Source: Thermoplasmata archaeon (GTDB lineage: Archaea; Thermoplasmatota; Thermoplasmata; Lutacidiplasmatales; UBA184). Taken from it: a DNA stretch of 13,068 nt. Of the stretch, positions 6,537 to 13,068 are shown one piece after another (within the stretch, counting starts at the first letter, position 1; each line of letters opens with the position of its first letter). The position numbers were made by a program, and so were the translations under genes. A model generated the notes under the pieces. It was not told where the DNA came from and did no database searches. It saw nothing but the letters and a program-made list of their open reading frames with translations. The stretch lies in assembly GCA_030037875.1 (NCBI GenBank), contig JASHPV010000159.1, positions 1 to 13,068 of the forward strand. Direction: 5' to 3'.

Positions 6537-6551
6537 ACCGGAAATTCCGGT
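6537..6551. promoter_or_regulatory. Palindromic operator candidate for the small membrane protein gene
   Basis: ACCGGAA and TTCCGGT are perfect 7-base arms around one central A. The palindrome lies directly downstream of the minus-strand TATA element (6553-6558) and before the expected transcription start near 6530. A bound dimer there would block polymerase recruitment. Confidence 0.5.
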
Positions 6552-6552
6552 A

Positions 6553-6558
6553 GATAAA
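6553..6558 (-). promoter_or_regulatory. TATA element of the small membrane protein gene
   Basis: On the minus strand this reads TTTATC, within CGTTTATCTACC. It lies about 42-47 bases before ATG 6511, which predicts a leader of roughly 15-20 bases that includes the GGGGTG site. Confidence 0.45.
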
Positions 6559-6680
6559 CGACGGTGTCCATTGGCACGACGCCGCCCCTCAACGCGACGC
6601 AGGTGAGGACTGCAAGGTCACAGGTTAGTCGCAAGGCCGGAAGGTTCAAGAACGCCCGTCGATAGGGCGGCCCGGCGGGG

Positions 6681-6782
6681 GCCCTGGTAGTCTAGCGGTC
6701 TAGGATCTAAGCCTGTCGAGCTTGGAACTCGGGTTCGAAGCCGGCGCGGAATCCCGCGACGGCGGAATTCCCGACCAGGGCG
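6681..6782 (+). tRNA. tRNA-Asp (anticodon GTC) with an intron in the T-loop
   Basis: The acceptor stem is perfect: GCCCTGG (6681-6687) pairs with CCAGGGC (6775-6781), followed by discriminator G at 6782. The D-arm has GTCT/GGAT around a loop with GG at 6697-6698. The anticodon stem TAAGC/GCTTG encloses the loop CTGTCGA with anticodon GTC at 6715-6717, decoding Asp. T-stem strands TCGGG (6729-6733) and CCCGA (6770-6774) pair fully, but 36 bases separate them where seven are expected. Removing 29 bases gives a normal T-loop such as TTCGAAT. G73 and the D-loop fit aspartate tRNA. CCA is not encoded, as is common in archaea. No clear TATA box was found upstream. Confidence 0.9.
6740..6768 (+). 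other. tRNA-Asp intron, about 29 bases, at a non-canonical T-loop position (59/60)
   Basis: The insert folds on itself: GCCG (6740-6743) with CGGC (6760-6763), a one-by-one mismatch, then CGCGG (6745-6749) with CCGCG (6754-6758) around the loop AATC. Outside it, TTC (6734-6736) can pair with GAA (6765-6767), leaving bulges GAA (6737-6739) and TT (6768-6769). This resembles a relaxed bulge-helix-bulge splice substrate. Exact ends may shift by one or two bases because AA occurs at both borders. Confidence 0.75.
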
Positions 6783-6827
6783 TCCGCCTCGGCCCTATAT
6801 CCGTACGGTCCGGTTCAGCAGCCCGTC

Positions 6828-7847
6828 TCAAGCCGTCCCAGTGAGATCGGTGCGGTGACGGCTCGCAAATTCACCCACCCTGCCCGGCGCCACAACCCCT
6901 GCCGGAGTCACGTAAGCGGTCACGAACCGGCCCGGCGTCACATCGAAGGCCGGATTCCGGGCCGCGCTTCTCGACGGGGCCAGGGGCCGTCCACCGATCC
7001 GAAGAACTTCCGCCGCGTTCCGTTCTTCCACCGGGATCGAGGCACCGTTCGGGCGTCGCGGGTCAAATGTGCTCCAGGGTGCAGCGACGTAAAACGGAAT
7101 TCCGTTTTCCTTCGCCACGACCGCCTTCTCGTACGTCCCAATCTTGTTGGCGAAATCTCCGTTCCGGGCAATCCGGTCGGCGCCGACGATGACCGCGTCG
7201 ACCTGGCCGGACGCCATGAAGTAGCCCGCCGCATTGTCGACTATCACCGCGTACGGAATCTTCTCCTGTTGGAGCTCCCAAGCCGTGAGGCGCGAGCCCT
7301 GGAGGAGCGGACGCGTCTCGTCCACCCAAACAAAGATCGGAACCCCTCGCTCCCAGGCCACCCGAAGCGGGGCCATCGAGGTGCCCCACTCGACCGTGGC
7401 CAGTGCTCCCGCATTGCAGTGGGTGAGGACCCGGGGCCGGCGCCGAAAGAGCGGCGCTCCGGCCGCGCCGATCTGGTGACACTCCTCCACGATTCGCGCC
7501 CGATACCCGTCGGCCGCCTCGAGAGGATCCTCTCCCGCCGCCCAGGCCTTCCTGACCGTTTCGATGCCTACGAACAGGTCGTACGCCGTGGGCCGAGTCG
7601 AGCGGAGGAGACGTGCCGCCTTCTCGGGAGATTGATGGGGCTGCCGGGCCGCGAGCACCATTCCGTACGCCGCGGCGACTCCGATGGCGGGGGCTCCCCG
7701 GACCGTGAGGGTCCGGATCGCCTCGGCAACCTGCTCGACCCGTGAGAGGTGCAGGACCTGCCGTTGGCCCGGCAACTTCCTTTGGTCGATGAGATGGAGG
7801 CCACCGTCGCCGAACCAAAGGGCGCGAACCGGCATGGTCTCAGGCAT
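6828..7847 (-). CDS. mtnA: S-methyl-5-thioribose-1-phosphate isomerase (MtnA family, eIF2B-like fold)
   Basis: MtnA enzymes convert 5-methylthioribose-1-phosphate to the ribulose form in methionine salvage. Relatives in archaea act on other ribose phosphates. The 339-residue protein has the family landmarks: 'TVRGAPAIGVAAAYG' (48-62), 'LTHCNAGALAT' (141-151) with catalytic Cys144, 'VDETRPLLQGSRLTAWEL' (175-192), 'DNAAGYFM' (204-211), 'GADRIARNGDFANKIGTY' (222-239) with catalytic Asp224, and 'PFYVAAPWSTFD' (251-262). These are closer to true MtnA than to the ribose-1,5-bisphosphate isomerases of the archaeal AMP pathway, though substrate cannot be settled from motifs alone. It is the last gene of a five-gene operon. 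ATG 7847 overlaps the phosphofructokinase stop by 8 bases, and ATG 7835 is an alternative that would avoid the overlap. Confidence 0.9.
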   Translation of the reverse strand: MPETMPVRALWFGDGGLHLIDQRKLPGQRQVLHLSRVEQVAEAIRTLTVRGAPAIGVAAAYGMVLAARQPHQSPEKAARLLRSTRPTAYDLFVGIETVRKAWAAGEDPLEAADGYRARIVEECHQIGAAGAPLFRRRPRVLTHCNAGALATVEWGTSMAPLRVAWERGVPIFVWVDETRPLLQGSRLTAWELQQEKIPYAVIVDNAAGYFMASGQVDAVIVGADRIARNGDFANKIGTYEKAVVAKENGIPFYVAAPWSTFDPRRPNGASIPVEERNAAEVLRIGGRPLAPSRSAARNPAFDVTPGRFVTAYVTPAGVVAPGRVGEFASRHRTDLTGTA

Positions 7848-8862
7848 CGAACGTGTGCAGCAGGTGGATCCAATCGCGGGTCACGATCTTCGGACTCTTC
7901 AGCGCCTCTTCCAGGGGGACCCCGACCACCTTCTCTCCCCGCAGGACCGAGACCTGGCCGAATCGGCCCTCCTGGATCAGGTCGACGGCGTACGCCCCGA
8001 GCCGGAGCGACAGCAACCGGTCGAACAAGGTCGGGGGACCGCCCCGCTGAATATGTCCGATCTGGGCACTGCGCGTTTCTACGCCGGTCCCTTCTTCGAT
8101 TCGCTTCGCGAGGAATGATCCCACCCCGCGTTCTTTCAGCAGTTCGTGTCCGAACTGGTCGCCCTCCCCGGTGCTTCCTTTCGACGTCGCCAGTTCGATC
8201 CCCTCGGACGCGACGAGGAGGGCGTAGCCCCGCGCCGCCACCGCCTGCCGCACATGGTCGAGGAGCCGCGTCTCGTCGTACGTTTCCTCGGGCAGGAGAG
8301 TGAAATCGGCCCCCGCGGCCAGCCCCGTGGCGAGGGCCACCCAGCCGGCATGCCGGCCCATCACCTCGAGCACGATGGCCCGGTGGTGGCTCCGGGCCGT
8401 GTCCCGGAGACGCTCGGCGGCCTCCATCGCTACGGAGGCGGCCGAGTCGAAGCCGAAGGTCCAGTCGGTCCCGTTGACATCGTTGTCCATAGTCTTCGGG
8501 ACGCCGACCACTTTCCCGCCGCGGCGGGAGAGCTCGAGCGCCGCCGAGAGGGTATCGTCCCCCCCAATGGCGACGAGCGCGTCTACGCCAGATGACCGGA
8601 GGGTGGCCTCCACCTTCGTCACGTCCTCCGGCGTACGGAAGGGATTGGTGCGGGAGCTCCCGAGGATGGTCCCCCCATCCCCGACGATCTCGGCCATTTC
8701 CGCCAGCTCGAGGGGGCGCACGAGGCCGTCCCGGACCCCCTTCCAGCCATCCAGGAAACCGAGCGTGCGGTGGCCGTGCGTATGAGCCCGGTACACCACG
8801 CCGCGCAAGGCGGCGTTCAACCCCGGGCAGTCCCCCCCGCCGGTAAGAACTCCGATCTTCAC
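7840..8862 (-). CDS. pfp: 6-phosphofructokinase, PfkA family, probably pyrophosphate-dependent
   Basis: It phosphorylates fructose 6-phosphate to the 1,6-bisphosphate. The 340-residue length fits the short PfkA class. Landmarks are 'GVLTGGGDCPGLNAALRG' at the N-terminus, 'GGTILGSSR' (63-71), 'AIGGDDTL' (98-105), 'PKTMDNDVNGTD' (122-133) with the catalytic aspartates, and 'EVMGRHAGW' further on. The two diagnostic positions are Asp103 and Lys123. ATP-using enzymes have Gly at both (Gly104 and Gly124 in E. coli), whereas pyrophosphate-using enzymes carry Asp and Lys as here. A pyrophosphate enzyme is reversible and can serve glycolysis or gluconeogenesis. The GTG start overlaps the upstream peptidase stop by 4 bases (GTGA). 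Many archaea use ADP-dependent or PfkB-type kinases, so a PfkA-type enzyme is notable. Confidence 0.92.
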   Translation of the reverse strand: MKIGVLTGGGDCPGLNAALRGVVYRAHTHGHRTLGFLDGWKGVRDGLVRPLELAEMAEIVGDGGTILGSSRTNPFRTPEDVTKVEATLRSSGVDALVAIGGDDTLSAALELSRRGGKVVGVPKTMDNDVNGTDWTFGFDSAASVAMEAAERLRDTARSHHRAIVLEVMGRHAGWVALATGLAAGADFTLLPEETYDETRLLDHVRQAVAARGYALLVASEGIELATSKGSTGEGDQFGHELLKERGVGSFLAKRIEEGTGVETRSAQIGHIQRGGPPTLFDRLLSLRLGAYAVDLIQEGRFGQVSVLRGEKVVGVPLEEALKSPKIVTRDWIHLLHTFDA

Positions 8863-9968
8863 GCCGAAACCTCGAGATATCCCCGAGGCGCGGTGGTGAG
8901 GAACTCGTACCCCTTCTCGGTGACGAGGATGTCGTCCTCGATCCGAACGCCGCCCCGGCCCGCGATGTAGATGCCCGGCTCGACCGTCACGGCCATCCCG
9001 ACCTCAAGGGGCTCTTCCACCCGAGGGTTCAAGGCGAAGCCGTCGTGCACGGCAAGACCGATCGAGTGCCCCACCCCGTGATTGAAGAGGCCCTTCCAGG
9101 GACTGGCATCGATGACGCGGGCCGCGGCGAGGTGCACCTCTTTGGCCGGGACACCGGCCCGGACCTTGTCCAGCGCGGCTTGCTGGGCCTCGGCGACCTT
9201 TTCGTGGACACGCTTCATTTCCGGGTCCGTCCGGCCGAAGTGGTAGGATCGCGTGATGTCGCTTACGTACCGCTGGGAGAGCGCTCCGAAATCGCACACG
9301 ATCGATTGGCCGGAGGCGAGGGGAAACGACTGGGGGGAGAAGTGAGGTTCGGCGCCGTGGGGACCGAAGCCGACGATCGTCTCGAAACTGCGACCGGAGG
9401 CACCGGAACGGGCCATGCGGTACTCCATCTCGCCGGCGAGCTGAAGTTCCGTGATCCCGGAGCGGAGCATCGACGGAATCTCGCGAGCCACCTCGGAGCC
9501 GATGTCGGCGGCGCGGCGGAGCCGCTCGATCTCGGCGGCGTCCTTGACCATCCGGGTTTTCCGCACGGCCGTGCTGGCATCCATCCACTCCGCCGCGGGG
9601 AGCGCCCCCGCGACGCTGAGGAAATCCTCGTGGGTCAACTCATGGTAGTTGAGGGCGATACGACTCTTGGCGTCGAGGAGTTGGCCGAGGCGCTTCTCGC
9701 GCTCGTCCCGGCCCCGGATGAGCTCGACGTCGACCTCATTGTCCCGACGCGCCGCCTGCCGCGCGCTCTCCTCCTCCAGCGGGCTGGTCAAGATCGTCAA
9801 GGAGCCGTCCGGTCGCGCCACGGCGGCGCATCCTTCGAACAGGCCGCTCGGAACGTCGAAAACGTAGAAGAAGCTGGAATCCACGTGAGGGCTCGCGGCG
9901 TTCACGAACACCAGCGCGTCCGCTTCGGGAGTGAGCTTCTCGAAGATGCGCCGGATGCGGTCCTTCAT
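8859..9968 (-). CDS. pepQ: M24 metallopeptidase, Xaa-Pro dipeptidase/aminopeptidase
   Basis: A 369-residue cytosolic peptidase that cleaves the bond before proline in dipeptides or peptide N-termini, helping complete peptide breakdown. An N-terminal creatinase-like domain occupies about residues 1-135. The C-terminal pita-bread catalytic domain carries the five dinuclear-metal ligands: Asp226 and Asp237 in 'CDFGALSQRYVSDITRS', His301 in 'NHGVGHSIGL', Glu330 in 'VTVEPGIY' and Glu344 in 'VRIEDDI'. 'HDG' at 308-310 supplies a substrate-side His. Length fits archaeal prolidases. Whether it is a dipeptidase or an aminopeptidase is not certain from sequence. ATG 9968 overlaps the gcvPB stop by 4 bases (ATGA). 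It is the middle gene of the operon. Confidence 0.93.
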   Translation of the reverse strand: MKDRIRRIFEKLTPEADALVFVNAASPHVDSSFFYVFDVPSGLFEGCAAVARPDGSLTILTSPLEEESARQAARRDNEVDVELIRGRDEREKRLGQLLDAKSRIALNYHELTHEDFLSVAGALPAAEWMDASTAVRKTRMVKDAAEIERLRRAADIGSEVAREIPSMLRSGITELQLAGEMEYRMARSGASGRSFETIVGFGPHGAEPHFSPQSFPLASGQSIVCDFGALSQRYVSDITRSYHFGRTDPEMKRVHEKVAEAQQAALDKVRAGVPAKEVHLAAARVIDASPWKGLFNHGVGHSIGLAVHDGFALNPRVEEPLEVGMAVTVEPGIYIAGRGGVRIEDDILVTEKGYEFLTTAPRGYLEVSA

Positions 9969-11452
9969 GAGGCGGCGGCATCCGGCCGGGCGGCTTCAAG
10001 CTTTGCCGCCGCACCGAGGTCCTTCCGAGAGAGGATGAGCTCTCGGGCCGCTCGGACCTCGTCGACGCGCGACACCGACAGCGAATGGGGCGCGGTCCGC
10101 AGGTTCTCCGGCGTGTCGTTCACGGCGCGCGTGAAGGCCTCGACGAACCGGTCCAGTTCGTGCCGGCTCTCCGTCTCGGGAAACTCGATCATCAGGGACT
10201 CCTCCACGAGCGCGGGGAAGTAGATCGTCGGGGCATGGACGCCCTCGTCGAGCAGACGCTTCGCGAGGTCCAGCGTGCGCACCCCGCGTTCGCGCAACGG
10301 CGCACCGCTCAGGACGAACTCGTGCTTCACGAGCGGCCGGAAGGGCCGGGGGAGCAGGGTCCCGAGTCGCTTCCCGAGGTAGTTGGAGTTCAACACAGAC
10401 CGATGGGCAATGTGCCGAAGCCCTTCTTCCCCATGGGCCAGGATGTATGCGTACGCCCGGACGTCGAGCCCGAAGTTGCCGAAGGCGGTTTTGATCTTCC
10501 CGATCGATTTCGGCCGGTCGTAGTCCAGGGCGAACTTGCGGCCGCGCTTGACCACCCGGGGCACCGGCAGGTAGGGGGCCAGCTTCTCGCCGGCCGCCAG
10601 AGCGCCGGCCCCGGGGCCCCCCCCGCCGTGCGGCGTCGAGAAGGTCTTGTGGAGATTCAGATGGGCGACGTCAAAGCCCATTCTCCCCGGGCTCGTGACG
10701 CCCAGGATGGCGTTCAGGTTCGCCCCATCGTAGTAGAGCATTCCACCCACGTCGTGGAGGATCTCGTCGATCTCGGAGATATCGGGTTCGAATAGGCCCG
10801 CCGTGTTCGGATTCGTGAGCATGAACGCGGCCGTTCGGTCGCTCGCGGCCGCCCGGAGCTCGGCCGGGTCCACGCACCCGTCCTTGGATCGGATCTCGCG
10901 AGTTTGGAACCCCGCCATCGCCGCGGAGGCCGGGTTGGTTCCGTGCGCGGTATCCGGCAGGATGACCTCCGTTCGGCGGTCCAGCTCCCCCTGGTCTCGG
11001 AAATACGCCCGGATCATGAGAAGGGCCGCGAACTCTCCGTGCGCGCCGGCCGCGGCCTGCAGCGAGACCTCGGGCAGGCCGGTGATGCGAGCCAGGGCGC
11101 GTTCCAGTCGCCAGAACAGTTCAAGCTCACCCTGGAGCGTTTCCTCCGGTTGGTAGGGATGGACCTCCGCGGCGCCGCGCCGCCGGGCAAGCATCTCCTG
11201 CACCTTCGGATTGTACTTCATCGTGCACGAACCGAGGGGATACGCGGAGGTATCGATCCCGAAGTTCATCTGCGACAGCCGGGTGAAGTGCCGGATCACT
11301 TCGAGTTCGGACAGTTCGGGCCATTCCAGGGGACTCTTGCGACGCAACGAAGCCGGTAACCCGGGGATCACTCCCACAGGGTCCGGGTCGTCGTCGGACG
11401 ACTCCCTATCCCAGAGCAACGGCTCGTCCCAGCGGGCCTGCCGGAACGTCAA
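9965..11452 (-). CDS. gcvPB: Glycine dehydrogenase (decarboxylating) subunit 2, P-protein, PLP-binding half
   Basis: With GcvPA this forms the P-protein of the glycine cleavage system, which decarboxylates glycine and passes the aminomethyl group to lipoyl-GcvH. The 495-residue product shows 'FGIDTSAYPLGSCTMKYNP' near the N-terminus, 'HPYQPEE', 'AAAGAHGEFAALL', 'DTAHGTNPASAAMAGF', 'LTNPNTAGLFE', and the PLP lysine, Lys269, in 'HLNLHKTFSTPHGGGGPG'. The TTG start at 11452 is chosen because it overlaps the gcvPA stop by 4 bases (TTGA) and has a strong GGGGGTGA site 7 bases upstream; the protein then begins like other GcvPB proteins. The frame extends farther upstream inside gcvPA, but that part has no similarity to the family. 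No gcvH or gcvT is visible in the window. Confidence 0.96.
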   Translation of the reverse strand: MTFRQARWDEPLLWDRESSDDDPDPVGVIPGLPASLRRKSPLEWPELSELEVIRHFTRLSQMNFGIDTSAYPLGSCTMKYNPKVQEMLARRRGAAEVHPYQPEETLQGELELFWRLERALARITGLPEVSLQAAAGAHGEFAALLMIRAYFRDQGELDRRTEVILPDTAHGTNPASAAMAGFQTREIRSKDGCVDPAELRAAASDRTAAFMLTNPNTAGLFEPDISEIDEILHDVGGMLYYDGANLNAILGVTSPGRMGFDVAHLNLHKTFSTPHGGGGPGAGALAAGEKLAPYLPVPRVVKRGRKFALDYDRPKSIGKIKTAFGNFGLDVRAYAYILAHGEEGLRHIAHRSVLNSNYLGKRLGTLLPRPFRPLVKHEFVLSGAPLRERGVRTLDLAKRLLDEGVHAPTIYFPALVEESLMIEFPETESRHELDRFVEAFTRAVNDTPENLRTAPHSLSVSRVDEVRAARELILSRKDLGAAAKLEAARPDAAAS

Positions 11453-12834
11453 CTCGCGGTCACCCCCTTGGCGACGGAGCCGCGCGCGGCCCGGGCGAAT
11501 TTTTGGATGTCTTTCTCGGTCGTCAGCTCGTGAACCGCGGTCAAGAACCATTGACCCGGGGGAGCGGCTTGGCCCGGTCGAGGATCCGCCAACGGAACTC
11601 CTCCCAGGACCTTTTTCCGCCGCAGCCGGTCCAGAAACTCCTGCACCGTGCCGTGGGTCAACCCCACCGTGAATTCGCTCAGGTAGGGAGCGTCGAATTT
11701 CGGCGCTTCGAGTCCCTCGATCGCGCCGAGCGAGGTCGCCAGCGTTCGGGCACGCTCCGCCAAGGAACGTTGGAGCTCGGCGAGGCCCCGGGGTCCCACT
11801 AGCGTGGCGTAGGTCACGAACGCAAGGGCGAGCAGCGACTCGTTGGTACAGATATTCGATGTGGCCCGGGAACGGCGGATATGCTGCTCGCGGGTCTGCA
11901 GGGTCAGCGCGAACGCGGGGTGACCTTGCACGTCCCGAGTGAGGCCGACAATTCTCCCAGGCGCGAGACGCGCCTGCTCCTTCCGGCAGGCGAAGAGACC
12001 AAGCAACGGTCCACCCCCGGCCGGCGCAATTCCGAAGGGCTGGCCTTCGCCGACCACCACGTCGGCCCCCCAGTTCCCGGGGGGCTCCAAGACCGTCAGG
12101 GCCAGCGGATCCGCCGAAACGGCCAGGGGGATCTTCCCCAAGATCGACTTGAGCTCAAGCAGGCCCTCGTCGACCACTCCGAAGCCGTTGGGGATATCCG
12201 CGACCAATCCGAAAACCCCGGGACGTGCCACCGCGTCGCGAACCGCGGACAGATCCAACCGCCCGGTGCGCGCGTCAAACGGGATCTCCTCCACTCTGGC
12301 GCGGGTCCCGGCTAGATAGTTCGCGACGACGCTCTTCTCTTCCCAGGGCAGACTGGCGGGAATCAGAAATCGATCCCCCTCATGGAGTCGTTTACAGAAC
12401 AACGCCGCTTCCCCTAGCGCCGTCGCACCGTCGTACATCGATGCGTTCGAGACATCCATTCCGGAGAGCTCCACCCAGAGGCTTTGGAACTCGAACAGGG
12501 ACTGAAGCATCCCCTGACTCGCCTCGGGCTGATAGGGGGTGTACGAGGTGTAGAACTCGCTCCGGGAGATTAGCGCGTCGACGGCGGCCGGAACGTATCG
12601 CACGGCGATTCGACCCCCCAGGAAAGAGGCAAACTTGGAGAGGGGTCGATTCCGGTCCAGGATCTTGTCGACCGCCGCGACGACCTCGGGTTCCGAGTGC
12701 CCCGCGCCGACCCCCATGCGGCCCATTCGGAGCTTCTTCGGAACGTCAACAAACAGAGCCTCGGTGTTGGGGATTCCTAGTTCCTGGAGAAGAGCCGACT
12801 CCTCCCGAGAGCCAGATGGAATCCACCGAGGCAC
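11449..12834 (-). CDS. gcvPA: Glycine dehydrogenase (decarboxylating) subunit 1, P-protein N-terminal half
   Basis: The 461-residue partner of GcvPB in the split P-protein found in archaea and many bacteria. Family segments are 'SRSEFYTSYTPYQPEASQG' followed by 'MLQSLFEFQSLWVELSGMDV', 'NASMYDGATALGEAA', 'GEGQPFGIAPAGGGPLLG' and 'RATSNICTNESLLALA'. This half keeps the aminotransferase fold but has no PLP lysine. GTG 12834 is chosen because it precedes the family's N-terminal region. It has GGGGTT 6 bases upstream and a TATA-like element about 40 bases upstream. The only earlier in-frame start is GTG 12966, whose extra 44 residues look unlike the family. It is the first gene of the five-gene operon. 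Regulation by a glycine riboswitch is not evident. Confidence 0.94.
   Translation of the reverse strand: MPRWIPSGSREESALLQELGIPNTEALFVDVPKKLRMGRMGVGAGHSEPEVVAAVDKILDRNRPLSKFASFLGGRIAVRYVPAAVDALISRSEFYTSYTPYQPEASQGMLQSLFEFQSLWVELSGMDVSNASMYDGATALGEAALFCKRLHEGDRFLIPASLPWEEKSVVANYLAGTRARVEEIPFDARTGRLDLSAVRDAVARPGVFGLVADIPNGFGVVDEGLLELKSILGKIPLAVSADPLALTVLEPPGNWGADVVVGEGQPFGIAPAGGGPLLGLFACRKEQARLAPGRIVGLTRDVQGHPAFALTLQTREQHIRRSRATSNICTNESLLALAFVTYATLVGPRGLAELQRSLAERARTLATSLGAIEGLEAPKFDAPYLSEFTVGLTHGTVQEFLDRLRRKKVLGGVPLADPRPGQAAPPGQWFLTAVHELTTEKDIQKFARAARGSVAKGVTAS
11460..11467 (-). promoter_or_regulatory. Ribosome-binding site that fixes the gcvPB TTG start
   Basis: On the minus strand it reads GGGGGTGA, 7 bases before TTG 11452 and inside the last codons of gcvPA. 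This is the strongest ribosome-binding match in the operon. Confidence 0.7.
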
Positions 12835-12870
12835 GTACGGAACCCCGGGGACGGTGCGAGAGACGGTTGG

Positions 12871-12884
12871 GCTAAAGGATTTCG
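12871..12884 (-). promoter_or_regulatory. Promoter candidate of the gcvPA-gcvPB-pepQ-pfp-mtnA operon
   Basis: On the minus strand, CGAAAT (BRE-like, 12879-12884) is followed closely by CCTTTAGC as a TATA-like element. The expected transcription start near 12849 leaves about 15 leader bases before GTG 12834. The rest of 12835-13068 shows only shadow reading frames and no other clear signal. Confidence 0.4.
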
Positions 12885-13039
12885 GTGCCTCGAGCGCGCG
12901 GAGCCACCAACACCCCTGCCAAAATGTTCTATGGTCCCGGGAGGTGCGAGGAGAGTGCCGCTCCACGGAGGTCCCCGTCGCCGCGTTTCCCGGGCCCCCG
13001 GTCCACGACCGAAGCGCCGATTTCCAACCAACGCGTCCA

Positions 13040-13062
13040 CTCGACCTCCCCCGTCGGTCGAG
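13040..13062. repeat. Short inverted repeat near the right edge
   Basis: CTCGACC (13040-13046) and GGTCGAG (13056-13062) are perfect 7-base arms around a 9-base loop. No T-run is visible before the window ends. It may be part of a terminator or an operator of a gene outside the window. Confidence 0.35.
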
Positions 13063-13068
13063 ATCCTC

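Noticed and set aside
6564..6665. 33-codon basic frame starting GTG, upstream of tRNA-Asp
   Set aside because: No ribosome-binding site or promoter fits, and it is short enough to arise by chance.
6564..6680. Possible C/D box RNA or tRNA promoter upstream of tRNA-Asp
   Set aside because: A GGTGAGGA stretch loosely resembles a C box, but no CTGA D box or kink-turn partner is visible. No TATA-like element occurs at the expected distance from the tRNA.
9045..10223. 392-codon plus-strand frame opposite pepQ and gcvPB
   Set aside because: It lies entirely opposite two well-supported genes, has biased composition and no recognisable motif.
12777..13040. 87-codon minus-strand frame at the right end
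   Set aside because: Overlaps the gcvPA start and its promoter candidate, with shadow-like Arg/Gly/Pro composition.
1..13068. CRISPR arrays, insertion sequences, toxin-antitoxin pairs or phage genes
   Set aside because: No regularly spaced repeats, transposase motifs or terminal inverted repeats with target duplications were seen; the genes are metabolic and housekeeping.

Overview
The window is chromosomal DNA from an archaeon with high G+C content. The archaeal evidence is a group II chaperonin (thermosome) with a Gly-Gly-Met-type tail behind a TATA box, other TATA-type promoters, a glycine decarboxylase split into two subunits, a tRNA gene with a small intron and no encoded CCA end, and tightly overlapping genes with GTG and TTG starts. 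The gene set would fit a Thermoplasmata-like or related euryarchaeal lineage. That placement is an inference and is not proven by anything here.

Left part (1-5111). The window opens inside the C-terminal end of a probable family 2 glycosyltransferase. Next is a cis-prenyltransferase (uppS type) that makes the polyprenyl carrier lipid, ended by a hairpin plus T-run terminator. A kumamolisin-like S53 peptidase reads leftward and diverges from the thermosome gene. The 192 bases between these two start codons hold an 18-bp palindrome, a GC-rich stem-loop, a TATA box and a small hairpin that takes in a purine-rich ribosome-binding candidate of the thermosome.

Middle part (5112-6827). A leftward two-gene unit encodes a nitroreductase-fold protein and an XTP/dITP (HAM1/RdgB) pyrophosphatase. 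It sits behind a good TATA box. Upstream is a 51-residue single-span membrane protein with its own promoter and a perfect 7+7 palindrome beside the TATA box. It is followed on the plus strand by tRNA-Asp(GTC), whose T-loop is interrupted by an intron of about 29 bases.

Right part (6828-12834). One leftward operon of five genes overlaps at every junction: gcvPA, gcvPB, an M24 Xaa-Pro peptidase, a phosphofructokinase with the residues of pyrophosphate-dependent enzymes, and an MtnA-type sugar-phosphate isomerase. Together they suggest peptide and glycine breakdown tied to sugar-phosphate metabolism. The last 234 bases hold the operon promoter and no convincing gene.

No CRISPR array, insertion sequence, rRNA or phage gene was seen. 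The most unusual items are the T-loop tRNA intron, the pyrophosphate-type phosphofructokinase inside a glycine-decarboxylase operon, the small membrane protein with its operator-like palindrome, and the structured peptidase/thermosome intergenic region.
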